Assembly (NCBI RefSeq): GCF_947172395.1
Contig: NC_069092.1
Location: 6,927,418 to 6,991,417, forward strand
Direction of reading: 5' to 3'
DNA length: 64,000 nt
Origin: Bicyclus anynana
Lineage: Eukaryota; Arthropoda; Insecta; Lepidoptera; Nymphalidae
The stretch's first letter is position 1; every line of letters starts with the position of its first letter. Made by a program: the position numbers and the translations under genes. The notes beneath the pieces are model-generated. The model did not search any database and was not told the DNA's origin. It saw only the letters and a list, made by a program, of their open reading frames with translations. Positions 41,101 through 47,443 of this stretch are shown here, in pieces.

Positions 41101-44100
41101 ACTTTAAGCCATATAGGTTCCCTACGAGCGCACTTTACTCTTCAAGTGGAATTCTGACTGTAAGACAGCTATATATTTTACAGACAATTCTAAAAGTACA
41201 TAAATCCCTAAAATATGTGCCTGTTAATAAAAACAAAAGGAGGAATGTTAATGTTATTAATGTATCAGCTGTAAAAACCTCGTTTTCTCAGAATCAGTAT
41301 CGGGTAAAATCAGCAAACCTGTATAATAAAATTAACGAAACGCTTAATATTTACCCAACTAAGTTTCACGAAATAAAAATTACACTTACAAACTGGCTAA
41401 AAACAAAAAGTTATGAAGAAACAGAATCACTATTATTACATAAACTCAAATTGACGTAGACATAAATTTAATACAGCTTTACACTCACTTGCATGCACAC
41501 ATCGACACGCACACTTACGCACACACACATACACACACACATACATACACACATTCATTCACATATTCACACGCGCACACACACATCACACTCACGCACA
41601 CACATTTGTGATAACTGTGAGTAACTATAATTATTAAGAAAAAACTATTTGTTAATTTAGTAATTTTAATACCTCTGTTATAGAAGAGCGAGGCCTCCTA
41701 ACACGGGTTATTATATACCTACAAGGAGGTTTCAGCCCCTATTTATTAAAACTGAATATTACTAAGAAATAAACGATTATTATTATTATTATTATTACTT
41801 GTGTTTTGTTTTGTCATACATTGTTTACTGAGAATTTCTTGAAATAAAGAACAGCTTAATATATTTTAAGCCCAACCCAGAATCTCCTCATGATCCGAAG
41901 CCACATACGCTAACCACTGGACTAACGACATAATCAAACAGACATAATCTATATTTAATTTGTGAGTAAACCACATTACATTTGAACAACATAGTGACAA
42001 GTTGAAATTGAAGCGCCAGCTAAGGTTTAGAGTTTAGACGAATCGAATAACGCTGGTGCTAGTGCTCAGACAAGCCAGCGCTAGCCTGGCCCTTGTTGTT
42101 TAGATAAGACCAGCGCTGGCTTATCTCAGGACTGGCGCCAGAGTTATTGGCATCTACGGATGTGCGCCAGCTACTGGCGCGATACATCTACACGCGTCCT
42201 CACACTGGTGCGGGAGTTGCGGGCGGCGGTAAAAAATATGCAGGTTCTCTATTCCTGCCAAAGCTAGCAGACAGAGCTTGATTGTCTTAAAAAACTGTTT
42301 ATACAAGGACAATTAAATAGTAAACTAGCGGTGACTTGTCTGAAGACTGGCAACCAGCATTGGTTTCGTCTAAATCTAGCATTTAAAAGCTTTATGTTCA
42401 GTAAATACTACTAACAAATTCTTACCAGGTATCGCCATCCCAAGCTCGAGGTACTCCTTAACCGACGGGTGTATGAAGGCGGTGGGCGCTGGCGCGGTGT
42501 TGGGCTCTGGCTCTGGCGCGTCCAACGCTTGCGCCGGTTCGGGCACCGCCGCGCTGTCTGCACGCAGCCGCTTCACTCGCGTTATGTCTTGAGTGCCTCC
42601 TAGAATGTAATTTAAAAAGTCTAAATTCCTTATTGTAACTCTCAAATCTTAATTTTTAATTAATTAATTGCGAGCTTGCGATAGCCACAATCGTTATGTA
42701 TAAGTAGCTCCTAAAATAATAATCAGAAAAATCTAAATTTAAAATTCGTTTATTTCAAATAGGCATGGACTGTGATACAGGGATAACCTATTTTATGAAA
42801 GCTGAAGCTGAATTTTGATAGCCTATTTACTTGTTAGCAACAACTTGCATAAATATTCACCAATTTCACTAATTTACGATGATGTCGAAAATGTAGATTT
42901 TTGTTGGTCAAGTCATGAATAGTTCCAATTAAAGTCTTACCAACGTTATTAGGTATAGGTACTTATTTATCTACCAGTTTATACAGTTGCTACTTACCTA
43001 ACAAAAAACTCAAGATATAGCATATCAAAATAAGACACTTTTTCGGTTAACCAAGCAATGAATTTGTGAACACCGTTTTTCTATTCTCCGAGAGAATCCC
43101 AGAAGCTGCCCTGTCACTTAAATCTAGCGGTGTGACATAAGCGGGTAATAAGTAATTTATGCAAAGACTACCGCGATTAACCGTATAATCAAAGAGGGCG
43201 TGGGAAATTTTGTGGGGTGTTTACTAGATTTTAAAGTTCTGACAATATACAACCTACTTTTGCATTGTCGTAGTCTATGGCCATATTTATAATTTTAACT
43301 AATTCTAAAACTACCTTACAATTTATGATAAAAGGTTAATGTTTATTTATAAAAGTATTATTTTAGTGGTAGTTCCAAAGCGAATAAGATGAACAATTCT
43401 TTTTACAGGAGGTATCTACGTAAACGTTATTTTTAAATTTTGTTTAGAAAAGATTTTATTTGTTGTCTTTATGTATATTATAATAGACGTGGTCAACCAA
43501 CGATAATTATGCTATTTCACAAAAGCGAAAATAAAATGGAAAACGATTGACTGAGTACTTTATAGGTAAACCGAGATAACCCTGCAGATTTTTAATAAGT
43601 CAAATGCCTTGTAAGCGTTAGATTATCATACTTCTAGCTTTTACCAAGCACCCACGTTAAATAATACACGCCCTCTCTGTCCGAGACACATTTTATGATA
43701 CTACTTACTATTTAACAGAAATTAATGAAACATTAATTTGAATGGATCTTCTAAGTAATTATTTACTGTGGTATTTCTTACAAATAGGTATACAGTAGAC
43801 CGGGGGCCTCCAGTAAAAGTAATGAAACGTAATTTTTTGCGTGTTCGTATGTTACTATTTAATTCAAAAACTACTCGACCGATGTTAAAAATTCTTGGAC
43901 CGTTATAAAGGCACATCTTCACCGAGTAACATACGCTACGTTTAATTGTTCAGGGAAAGGAAAGCACGCAGCTGAAACTGGGGGGCGTCTGCTAGTCCCT
44001 GATATGAAAAAGCCAAAAGAAATCAAACAGTATGGGTAGGTAGGCCTACTAGTGATACAGCAATAAACAAACACTAATTAATGAAACCAACGTAAAATAT

Positions 44101-44223
44101 TATATCAATTTACTTAAATAAGTAAATACTTTATATTGAAATTTAAAGGTTAAAAATCTTACCTATGACTGTAAGTAATGAAACAAACACTACTGGCAGA
44201 TTTCGTAAAACGTTTGCAGTCAT
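13938..44223 (-). CDS. Secreted single-domain CBM14 chitin-binding protein
   Basis: Spliced minus-strand gene: complement(join(13938..14167, 18070..18180, 42426..42599, 44163..44223)), 576 nt, 191 residues. All introns have GT/AG borders and every junction is phase 1, so the frame stays open from ATG to TAA. Residues 1-21 form a hydrophobic signal peptide (FVSLLTVIG). R28-V-K-R31 looks like a furin site. A Pro/Ala/Glu-rich linker follows to about residue 60. The six cysteines C98, C114, C120, C131, C144 and C152 have the spacing of a chitin-binding type 2 (peritrophin-A, CBM14) domain, with aromatic residues around them (W117, Y119, W146, W147). The tail is basic. Single-domain members are extracellular chitin binders of cuticle or peritrophic matrix; which applies is not visible. 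I do not recognise the ortholog by name. Confidence 0.88.
14300..14425 (+). repeat. Repeat family B, 3'-truncated
   Basis: Begins agcggacgccccgcggtttc and continues through ttataagcctatgttactcc, then loses similarity. Confidence 0.55.
14768..15098 (-). repeat. Repeat family B with GGGTA-rich insert
   Basis: Inverse orientation: actaatattataaagaggaa at the left, cgcggacgtccgctagtc at the right. A (TTTG)n tract sits at 14804-14826. A run of imperfect GGGTAG units occupies 14998-15047, as in the family B copies at 26610-27053 and 32540-32652. Confidence 0.7.
16140..16300 (-). repeat. Degraded tRNA-derived SINE
   Basis: A tRNA-like head reads in inverse as ttgagctatagaggc and a B-box-like gggatcaaactacgaaccct. 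The body (tatggccaatactcctct, aattagtcggaaaagac) recurs at 45775-45835. Confidence 0.4.
16660..16876 (+). repeat. Repeat family B, degraded
   Basis: Starts actagccaacgctcag, includes ataaaatatagcctaagac and aatcggttcagtagatcc, and ends ttaatattaataaagatt. Same order as other copies. Confidence 0.55.
17845..17993 (+). mobile_element. LINE 3' end with poly(A) tail
   Basis: The reading SAWLSSAEMQPVFLPPFHVG, then MICIVIRIS and a stop, followed by a short 3' segment and a run of 17 A, looks like the C-terminus of a LINE protein. A second copy with nearly the same text lies at 29838-29975. Two copies plus the A-tail support retrotransposition. Clade not determined. Confidence 0.6.
18070..18180 (-). 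CDS. CBM14 gene, exon 3
   Basis: Acceptor cag at 18181-18183, donor gtaaat from 18069. It encodes residues 79-115 and the first base of codon 116: GKPGTDYPILGAV, then the first two domain cysteines in NFYCDEQ and DTRCQ. Splitting the CBM14 domain between exons 3 and 4 leaves a 37-codon exon entered and left in phase 1. Confidence 0.9.
18838..18900 (-). repeat. RTE LINE tail scrap
   Basis: In inverse orientation it carries the aggcctatgtccagcagtgg and gacatccatcatact elements of the RTE 3' end found at 54650-54706. Confidence 0.5.
22545..22790 (+). repeat. Dispersed repeat with acagacagacag segment
   Basis: Contains ttttaaacggctcaacggat, tttcatcaaacatgtctaag and gctacagacagacagacacg, ending catcaggggttaaaaa. 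These phrases are typical of a widespread lepidopteran interspersed repeat, but only one copy is in the window and I cannot name it. Confidence 0.4.
23140..23322. mobile_element. MITE with about 75-base inverted repeats
   Basis: The left arm (gagtgcctagtaaaaat..., gttaacgtaaacgcgaattt) and right arm (aaattcgcgtttacgttaac, ...ccactaggccctc) are imperfect inverted copies, with a perfect core of about 21 bases at 23193-23213 and 23266-23286. Between them lies gtgccactagatggcgctg. Non-coding. Confidence 0.65.
23448..23645 (+). repeat. AT-rich repeat family E, copy 1
   Basis: Similar in order to 49828-50025 and 60498-60690: catgtcatttca at the left, tgttnnaagnttnttaatc in the centre, and gtgaccagtgatttacatcc at the right. 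The copies are diverged. Two of the three lie in introns of the TRIM-like gene. Confidence 0.45.
23850..24010 (-). repeat. Repeat family B, 5' part lost
   Basis: Left end actaatattatataaacagg; then aggcacgttatttgtgagtg and tatcccgtattctcacggga-type sequence. The agcggac end is missing. Confidence 0.5.
24020..24175 (+). promoter_or_regulatory. GC-rich island with a splice-donor-like end
   Basis: The segment cgctacacgacccccggctc and neighbours are much GC-richer than the surroundings and end in ctatac|gtgagtaaa, a strong donor on the plus strand. It could be a promoter with a noncoding first exon of a transcript antisense to the chitin-binding gene, or an intronic enhancer. There is no open frame to support coding. 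Confidence 0.25.
24565..24763 (-). repeat. Repeat family B
   Basis: Left end atacttatataaagaggtaa; then gaaccaattttaataattc, gccacgttatttgcgagtgt, cctacgggaacgggaactac and gtgggtgaaaccgagaggcc. Moderately diverged. Confidence 0.6.
25327..25640 (-). repeat. SINE family A, full length with 25-base target duplication
   Basis: The best-preserved copy. The tRNA-like head at the high end reads in inverse orientation as tgggttcgaatccggttc (B box) and tagcccagtggatatgacc (A box). It is flanked by identical 25-base copies of host sequence at 25302-25326 and 25641-25665, beginning aaaatatgtgcagcaat. The perfect duplication points to a fairly recent insertion. Confidence 0.9.
26132..26460 (+). repeat. 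SINE family C, full length
   Basis: The head is ggcctccgtggcgcagtggt (A box) and tcctggtccccggctggg (degraded B box). The body holds ggcttcggccgtggctagtt, accaccctaccggcaaagac and gattgtagtcaagggctaac, followed by an aagaataaaaaaaaaa tail. Other copies: 10275, 46015, 51630, 54050 and 61920. Confidence 0.85.
26610..27053 (+). repeat. Repeat family B with (CCCTA)n insert
   Basis: Starts actagcggacgcccgcgact and ends gtttattataagtatagat. Between 26640 and 26794 lies a pentanucleotide array of CCCTA-type units, perfect over about 45 bases before 26792. This is not the insect telomere repeat (CCTAA) and it recurs in two other copies of the same family. Confidence 0.8.
27646..27880 (+). repeat. 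Repeat family B, full length
   Basis: Starts ctagcggacgcctgagactt; contains tggatttttccgggatgaaa, aatttcagccaaatcgcttc and cacactttcacacttacac; ends tttataatattagtgtgat. Confidence 0.75.
28303..28472 (-). repeat. Repeat family B, shortened
   Basis: Left end ctacactaatattataaagc and gtttgtttgtttgattgaac; right end gtaaaaccgcgcggcgtcaa. Confidence 0.65.
28871..29154 (-). repeat. SINE family A
   Basis: Body and degraded tRNA-like head (cagattcaaacccacaccct). Flanked by the 9-base duplication gcgtaggtg at 28862-28870 and 29155-29163. About 20 bases of the body near 29045 are missing relative to other copies. Plus-strand open frames across it are incidental. Confidence 0.8.
29566..29700 (+). mobile_element. 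MITE family F, copy 1
   Basis: Shares ttagtttataatctcatttg, gatattataatccgg, aaaatactgattacaat and gttatttttcggaatattat with the inverse of 57400-57556. Probable inverted termini read ccgttaaattg. Confidence 0.55.
29838..29975 (+). mobile_element. LINE 3' end with A-rich tail
   Basis: Second copy of the segment at 17845-17993 (gctgaaatgcagccagtatt, cttgccaccattccacgt), ending caataaaaaataaaaaag. Confidence 0.6.
30721..31028 (-). repeat. SINE family A
   Basis: Complete from the body (ttcggctcactgtcgaacac) to the tRNA-like head (tatccactgagctatcatgg). B box degraded (cggatttgaacctgc). No clear target duplication found. Confidence 0.75.
31167..31361. repeat. Long hairpin with 76-base arms
   Basis: The arms 31167-31242 and 31286-31361 are reverse complements with only about three mismatches, around a 43-base loop. 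Arm sequence includes ctttctacgatcgcaaacgc and ttcgaaaactagaaaaatgt. A SINE-like body in minus orientation continues to the right (31362-31562). It could be a foldback element or the palindromic end of a transposon; a small-RNA hairpin is possible but unsupported. Confidence 0.75.
31362..31565 (-). repeat. SINE related to family C
   Basis: The inverse orientation has a tRNA-like head (ggcgcagtaagtagtgcg, B-box-like gattcccagtttggg) followed by catcgactgtagttagttaa, accgagaaagacgtgccgac and ttggtacgatgccgcgtaga, diverged from family C. Confidence 0.55.
32060..32300 (+). repeat. SINE family D
   Basis: Head: gattagcctatgtggtttca (A box) and gaccttggttcaaacgt (B box). Body: ttggaaatttctcagcccgg, ccccgtgcttcggcac. 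A tRNA-derived SINE type common in moths and butterflies. Open frames on both strands here are incidental. Confidence 0.65.
32540..32652 (-). repeat. Repeat family B, end with GGGTA-rich run
   Basis: Imperfect ggtagaggtagaggtaaggt and gggtaggg units precede gaagtttcactgggtccgct at the agcggac end. The left part is not recognisable. Confidence 0.5.
33270..33420 (+). repeat. Repeat family B, 5'-truncated
   Basis: Includes gggataaaatatagcctatt, gcgtggttttctattggtaa and the end ttagtatagaagtatagatt. Confidence 0.5.
33885..34518 (+). repeat. Repeat family B, enlarged by a nested relative
   Basis: Starts ctagcggacgcccgtgacat and ends atttataatgttagataag. Inside, 34125-34205 carries ggagttcctgagattagcgc and ctgtataatattaagta, the tail of another family B copy, suggesting nesting. 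Confidence 0.45.
34709..35252 (-). repeat. Dispersed repeat family G
   Basis: The ends tagggttcagtactttaata and ttcggtgggcgagaccgact, then cttgtccggtttttt, match in inverse the start (aaccggtcaagtgcg) and end (ctacggaaccctaaaaa) of the copy at 46206-46946. A third copy is at 55146-55515. Confidence 0.55.
35808..35955 (-). repeat. Degraded tRNA-derived SINE
   Basis: A tRNA-like head is visible in inverse: tgtccagtggtagcatttg and tcatgggtttagatcctg. The body toward 35815 contains cgcttacccgaagcaggtgg, a phrase seen in lepidopteran SINEs. No other copy in the window. Confidence 0.4.
37298..37404 (+). mobile_element. LINE 3' end with (ATTGA)n tail
   Basis: The phrase gtaactgtacaattgcaaat, followed by aaataaaatgaattgaattg and three more ATTGA units, has the form of a LINE 3' terminus ending in a short tandem repeat. 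No coding part is attached. Confidence 0.45.
38490..41459 (+). CDS. Retrotransposon AP-endonuclease and reverse transcriptase
   Basis: The open frame begins after a stop at 38454. The first ATG is at 38490, giving 989 residues; an upstream GTG at 38469 is not a credible eukaryotic start. The N-terminal third is an AP-like endonuclease with its motifs in order: SQNIRS, LTECR, GIYRSPSN, GDININ, CLDH and TDHSM. The centre is a reverse transcriptase with PIYKSGDKDDINNYRPISVL, QYGFRHGRSTDDA, FLDLRKAFDTV, GVPQGSVLGPTLF and the catalytic FSYADD. No stop or frameshift interrupts it and all catalytic residues appear present. The C-terminus (VISYCLPIWGG) is typical of this family. Members nick target DNA and copy their RNA at the nick. 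Confidence 0.92.
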   Translation: MDNSLITQNEIDDMEIGHAISCDIDDVAKLLPVKQNDLTIISQNIRSIYSNMEDLNLNFKLLTFVPDLIILTECRINLTKPIPNITNYTTHHTTHHINQNDGVVVYIKNDLAIKSVKEIKLQHASCVQIITNSSVILGIYRSPSNCNAEPFINSLNLHLESLKSSKTIILTGDININILNKDNEQMYEHNNKLNYLNMLSLHGIMPGHILPTRENNCLDHFMIKLDKNKLSAKIAVLNTTITDHSMILLNLTSLLPYFKSKKVTKIVTDFDSALLSLAQKNLSELLFCYDPQLVTDKLFNYLSEALNDNSRIVKIPSNKRIIKPWITIGILKCIRNRNKMQRKLKLDPKNEILRISYIRYRNFCKNLIIKLKRSYDKKQLEMSLKNSKILWQNIKSVTNMNHSNSDNSNLLNTKSSPLESINYVNHYFANIGKKLAEDINYRQEPFETRNLNYKTQLNSFVLLETNIEEVNDILMNLKSSSSPGWDNIPSSFLKLARDHVVPIICHLINLCFNKGVFPAALKRSNIIPIYKSGDKDDINNYRPISVLPSISKIMEKIMNSRLLNYLEKFHLLSDSQYGFRHGRSTDDAVTALTSFVDQQINSKKKCLATFLDLRKAFDTVSVPILVRKLENLGIRDVSLALFKDYLTGRTQRVKIGKYISQDLNISYGVPQGSVLGPTLFLIYINELCDLKIPNAKIFSYADDTAIVFYDSTWEKVKILTERGLSYIAWWLSNNLLTLNTLKTNFMCFSIYNRTQPNNEYSIVLHSSNCNSSCSDECSIISRVKSTKYLGVAIDQRLSWHDQIDVISGRLRKLIWIFKMLRHIASNVLLNRIYIALAQSVISYCLPIWGGAVKTKFIEIERAQRLLLKVMYFKPYRFPTSALYSSSGILTVRQLYILQTILKVHKSLKYVPVNKNKRRNVNVINVSAVKTSFSQNQYRVKSANLYNKINETLNIYPTKFHEIKITLTNWLKTKSYEETESLLLHKLKLT
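41476..41612 (+). repeat. (CA)n-rich tract in retrotransposon 3' region
   Basis: Imperfect CACACA and ACACGC units follow the retrotransposon stop codon. The leader at 38222-38242 is also CA-rich, so the sequence may belong to the element rather than to the host. Confidence 0.7.
41878..41935 (-). repeat. tRNA-like SINE head remnant
   Basis: In inverse orientation, gtccagtggttagcgtatg followed by a B-box-like ggatcatgagg. Too short to assign to a family. Confidence 0.35.
42033..42374. mobile_element. GC-palindrome-rich MITE
   Basis: The ends tttagacgaatcgaataacg and cattggtttcgtctaaa are inverted repeats. Inside are several self-complementary GC blocks (ccagcgctggc, gactggcgccag, gcgccagctactggcgc). 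It lies 51 bases beyond the donor of exon 2 of the chitin-binding gene. Confidence 0.55.
42426..42599 (-). CDS. CBM14 gene, exon 2
   Basis: Acceptor ttctag ending at 42600, donor gtaagaat from 42425. Codons 21-78: GTQDITRVKRLRADSAAV, then an acidic Pro/Ala-rich linker (EPAQALDAPEPEPNTAPAP) and IHPSVKEYLELGMAIP. GC content is high relative to the introns. The minus-strand open frame reaching 42645 and 42376 overshoots both splice sites. Confidence 0.9.
42600..44162 (-). other. CBM14 gene, intron 1
   Basis: A 1.56-kb intron with gtaagat donor and ttctag acceptor. It contains the family B copy at 43790-43997. The remainder is AT-rich and unremarkable. Confidence 0.85.
43790..43997 (-). repeat. 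Repeat family B
   Basis: Includes caaaaactactcgaccgatg, taaaaattcttggaccgtta, gaaactggggggcgtctgct and the agcggac-type end inverted at 43988. Left end degraded. Confidence 0.55.
44163..44223 (-). CDS. CBM14 gene, exon 1 with signal peptide
   Basis: ATG at 44221-44223 (complement) is preceded by ttttcacg. The exon encodes 20 codons plus one base: MTANVLRNLPVVFVSLLTVI, a short basic start and a hydrophobic core as expected for a secretory signal. The donor gtaagatt is strong. No upstream in-frame ATG was seen nearby. Confidence 0.85.
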
Positions 44224-44420
44224 CGTGAAAATTTGTATAATTCTCTAATTAAACATCAACGCTCACAAAACATTCTGATATATCACTCCGTTGAGTTGTT
44301 TATGCACAAAACTACAATGAAATAAGGATTTATTGATCTATAAGAGCCAGTGCGACTCGCGCTTGGCCAGGGTTGCGTAACGGCGCGGCACTAGCGTGCT
44401 CGTTCGGGGACAGCCAAACG
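44224..44420 (-). promoter_or_regulatory. Presumed promoter and 5' leader of the CBM14 gene
   Basis: Directly upstream of the ATG is an AT-rich leader of about 120 bases. Beyond it 44340-44415 is GC-rich (gcgcggcactagcgtgctcg and neighbours), contrasting with the AT-rich surroundings. No clear TATA box or TCAGT initiator was found, so the start site is unknown. Confidence 0.35.
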
Positions 44421-45083
44421 CGCAATGTTCAAGATTCAATGCACACCGGACCATAGCCTCGTAATAACTCAATTAACCTGACCTCTAATATATGGATGAG
44501 CTCTTTTACAAAACTGACCACTTTTGTTATGGTACCTTGGTAGCAACAAATTAAATATCAATCTTTGCTACCTGTCATTTCGTTGTTTTTTTTCAAACTA
44601 GCGACACGCCCCGGTTTCGCAACTGTTACTGATAAGTAGATACCAGCGGCGAAGAATTCATGCAAGCCGATTCTCGCCGGGTTACCTTTAAAAATCCATG
44701 CATATTCACTGTTGTAATGTATCTAGATATATGAGAAACCGAAGTTTGCATCACGCTGTATGAATTTCCTTTTCTTTGGGACGGCTTACCTTCATCTAAA
44801 TTCCACCGTTCGCCACTGGTAGATACCCAATATTGTGATTCATCTTTACTCTTTACTACTGATTGTCTGCAAGGTACACCCCGCGCCAGTCACTGCCAAC
44901 CATCTAAAACGTACCTACGGCCTGGCAGCCCCTGAACCACGTTTCATAATGATAACTTGGAAAATACTTGGACCTTGCTCACGAGATTACAGCAATGTGG
45001 AATGTTATAGTCAACTATTATTGATATACATACATATAATATACAATATACATACATATATACTCGTACATGCATATCTAGGT

Positions 45084-45307
45084 CGTCGTCGTCGTTATCA
45101 ACCCATATTCGGCTCACTGCTGAGCTCGAGTCTCCTCTCAGAATGAGAGGGATTAGGCCTTTTGTCCACCACGCTGGCCCAGTGCGGATTGGCAGACTTC
45201 ACACACGCAGAGAATTAAGAAAATTCTCTGGTATGCAGGTTTCCTCACGATGTTTTCCTTCACCGTTTGAGACACGTGATATTTAATTTCTTAAAATGCA
45301 CACAACT
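45084..45307 (-). repeat. SINE family A, 5'-truncated
   Basis: The body is present but the tRNA-like head is missing; the copy stops at cacacaact. The perfect 11-base duplication catatctaggt at 45073-45083 and 45308-45318 proves the truncation happened at insertion. A (CGT)n tract sits at the tail end. Confidence 0.88.
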
Positions 45308-45419
45308 CATATCTAGGTACATATGTTTAAAGGCTAGAAAAAAATTATTCGCCTTCTTCAGGTAAAAGCTTGAAAAAATACACACGACCACATCTAACGT
45401 AGTGATTATAATATACGTG

Positions 45420-45760
45420 GTGCGTTTGAAAAGTTCGTAGCCTAACGCATATCGGAATGTCATACATTTTTGAAATTACCCTCAATAAAAAGCTACATTA
45501 TTCACTAGTAAAAAGTATACAATTTCATTCTTTTATTTGCATTCGTTACGATTTCCCACGCGATCCCGTCAAAGTAGTCGTAACTATTAACATGAAAAAA
45601 ATCGAGTATCTTGCAGTGATTAAGAACTTGAAGAAGAAAGGTTTAGCTACAAAATACATTTAGAAGCCATGCTAAAAACTTAAGGTGAATTATGGCCTTC
45701 ATATGCTATCGTGAAAAAGTGGATGACGATCGTTTCGTCAGTGTCAACGGTTATTTTTTT
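45420..45760 (+). pseudogene. Mariner-like transposase, N-terminal remnant
   Basis: From the ATG at 45592 the frame reads MKKIEYLAVIKNLKKKGLAT, then after a stop and a frame change PSYAIVKKWM, the arrangement of the helix-turn-helix start of a mariner (Tc1/mariner superfamily) transposase. Upstream, 45420-45445 (tggtgcgtttgaaaagttcg) may be the terminal inverted repeat. The catalytic DDE/D domain is absent. Two stops and a shift show it is dead. Confidence 0.6.
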
Positions 45761-45774
45761 TGAAAGAATATTTG

Positions 45775-45835
45775 CCATATCTTTTAAATATGACCAATAA
45801 TCCCATTCCTCTTCAACTAGTCGGGAAAGACTGTA
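45775..45835 (+). repeat. Short repeat shared with 16140-16195
   Basis: The phrases tcttttaaatatgaccaata and aactagtcgggaaagac match the segment at 16143-16190 (cttttaaatatggccaatac, aattagtcggaaaagac), hence a scrap of the same dispersed element. Confidence 0.4.
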
Positions 45836-46014
45836 TTATACCAATGATTCTTGTAGCGACGCGATCTATCGAGTCTAATGCACCAAGCCGATATTTTGCA
45901 GAACCGCCCCAGAAGTCTGCATTACTGCATACAAGTTCTGACCTGAGCCTGGTTTGTTCAAGATTCGCAGTTTGTTTGCTGCAATTTTAGCTTTAGATTA
46001 TCGAATCTAAACAT

Positions 46015-46190
46015 CCAACCATCTCACCCGAAATGCATCGATGCTGATATCGTGTAGAAACCGAAAGGCATGTGGATTTTCGTCCTACTCCTAAAAACTT
46101 ATTCCGCTTCTATCATAGATTGCATCATCACTTACCATCAGGTGAGATTGTAGTCAAGAGTTAAGTTGTAATTAATAATAAAAAAATGTT
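46015..46190 (+). repeat. SINE family C, 5'-truncated
   Basis: Body and tail only: gtgtagaaaccgaaaggcat, gcatcatcacttaccatcag, gattgtagtcaagagttaag and an A-rich tail. Confidence 0.7.
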
Positions 46191-46205
46191 TTTATACAAT
46201 TACTT

Positions 46206-46946
46206 AAAAACCGGTCAAGTGCGCCACGCGCAGTGTACCTAGTGTTCCGTAGGTTAAGTTAACCACTTAAATCCCTTAGGTAATGCGTGAAAAATTACCG
46301 ATAGGTAACGATACCCCATACCATGGAATAGACGGTAAAAATTCATTCTCATTTTGCAGAGAAGGAACCCCAAAAATCATTTTTAAAATTTTTGTTTTTA
46401 CAACTACGAAGACGTATTATACAGACGTAGGTAATTAATAAACACATACCCTTACCAAATTTCAGCTATTTTAAGACTCCGAGTTATCTTACTGACAACT
46501 TTATTTTTTAATTAACAACGCAATTCGTATGCAATTTTAGATTTCCAATTACGAGGGTGGTAGAGGATGACACTTGACTCTAACAAAAATTAGCTCATAT
46601 TAGAAGCTTAATATTTTACAAACGCATCGCTAAATCGAAAAATATATCTTGAAGACCTACATATTCAACGATACCCCACACCACAGAAAACATAATTATG
46701 CCCACACTATGAAATAAACGAGTAAAAAAAATCACCCCCACTTTAATCCTGCCTTGAAAAAAAATATTTTCAAGATATTTTATTGTTCATATTTTAAATG
46801 TTTGTACATACTCATGCTTATTTACAACTTTCGAGTAATAATAACACATAGTCTCTGCGCTAAGCCGCAGACAGACGGGCGGACGGACAGACAGACATGG
46901 CGAAACTATAAGGGTTCGTTGTGGTCTATGGACTACGGAACCCTAA
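46206..46946 (+). repeat. Dispersed repeat family G, long copy
   Basis: Starts aaaaccggtcaagtgcgcca with agtgttccgtaggttaa, contains cggacggacagacagacatg and ends gactacggaaccctaaaaa. The inverted gttccgta/tacggaac phrases near the ends suggest terminal symmetry. The family is widespread in moths and butterflies; related copies at 34709 and 55146. I do not know its class with certainty. Confidence 0.6.
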
Positions 46947-47139
46947 AAAGATAGAGACGGTGTCGTGCCGCACCAAAAACAAAATTTAAAAACGAATACA
47001 TTGTCGAGTCAGTAGGTACGAGACGAAGCGTCGCATCTGTAATTTCAATAATATTCAAGAGAAATGGCGTCATAAGTTTTTAAATATTTAAAAAACTGTT
47101 CATAAAAACTAATACAATAAGATGGAGTATTTTTTTTAA

Positions 47140-47405
47140 TTCTCTCATTTATTTATTAGTTCTTTTTTTTTTAAATTTTAACAATGTCAATATAAATATA
47201 AAATACAAAACACTATTAAAAATTTATAAAAAAAAATCAACCCTCCCGCTGCGGGACATTTGAGTGCCCAAGCAATCGGTGGTCAGGACTCCAGAGTGAG
47301 GAACCTCCTCACAATACGCGCCGTCTCAAGAAACACTTGTATCCGACACTTGATCCAACAGTTAAGCGTAAGCTTCTTAAGGTGTTGGTCGAAGCTTTTC
47401 GCTAT
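47140..47405 (-). repeat. LINE-like 3' segment, shared with 5428-5640
   Basis: On the minus strand a short frame reads LTLNCWIKCRIQVFLETARI, then VRRFLTLES and stop, followed by a T/A-rich tail. The order of blocks matches 5428-5640. Likely the 3' end of a LINE, class unknown. Confidence 0.5.
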
Positions 47406-47443
47406 AAGAAGATGGAGTATTTTTTTATTGATAATTATTGATT

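Larger units (their letters stand above)
38220..41798 (+). mobile_element. Non-LTR retrotransposon, CR1/Daphne-like, coding-intact
   Basis: The element lies antisense within intron 2 of the chitin-binding gene. It has a CA-rich leader, one long open frame (endonuclease plus reverse transcriptase), a 3' untranslated region of about 340 bases and a terminal (TTA)n array at 41777-41797. The 3' region contains a (CA)n-rich stretch (41476-41612) and caaggaggtttcagcccc. No separate ORF1 is visible, so the copy is either 5'-truncated or of a type lacking it. The 5' border is not sharp and no target duplication was found. The clade is inferred from the microsatellite tail and endonuclease-RT order. 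Confidence 0.85.
18181..42425 (-). other. CBM14 gene, intron 2 (about 24 kb)
   Basis: This very long intron separates the signal peptide and linker exons from the chitin-binding exons. It holds the non-LTR retrotransposon at 38.2-41.8 kb, at least four family A SINEs, many family B repeats and several MITEs. GC-richer islands at 19190-19300, 19790-19910 and 24020-24175 stand out from the AT-rich background. Stretches such as 19.9-22.5 kb, 29.2-29.5 kb and 36.0-37.3 kb show nothing I can name. Confidence 0.8.

Noticed and set aside
44835..45146. 103-codon plus-strand gene
   Set aside because: Low-complexity reading that runs into a SINE; no splice signals or domain.
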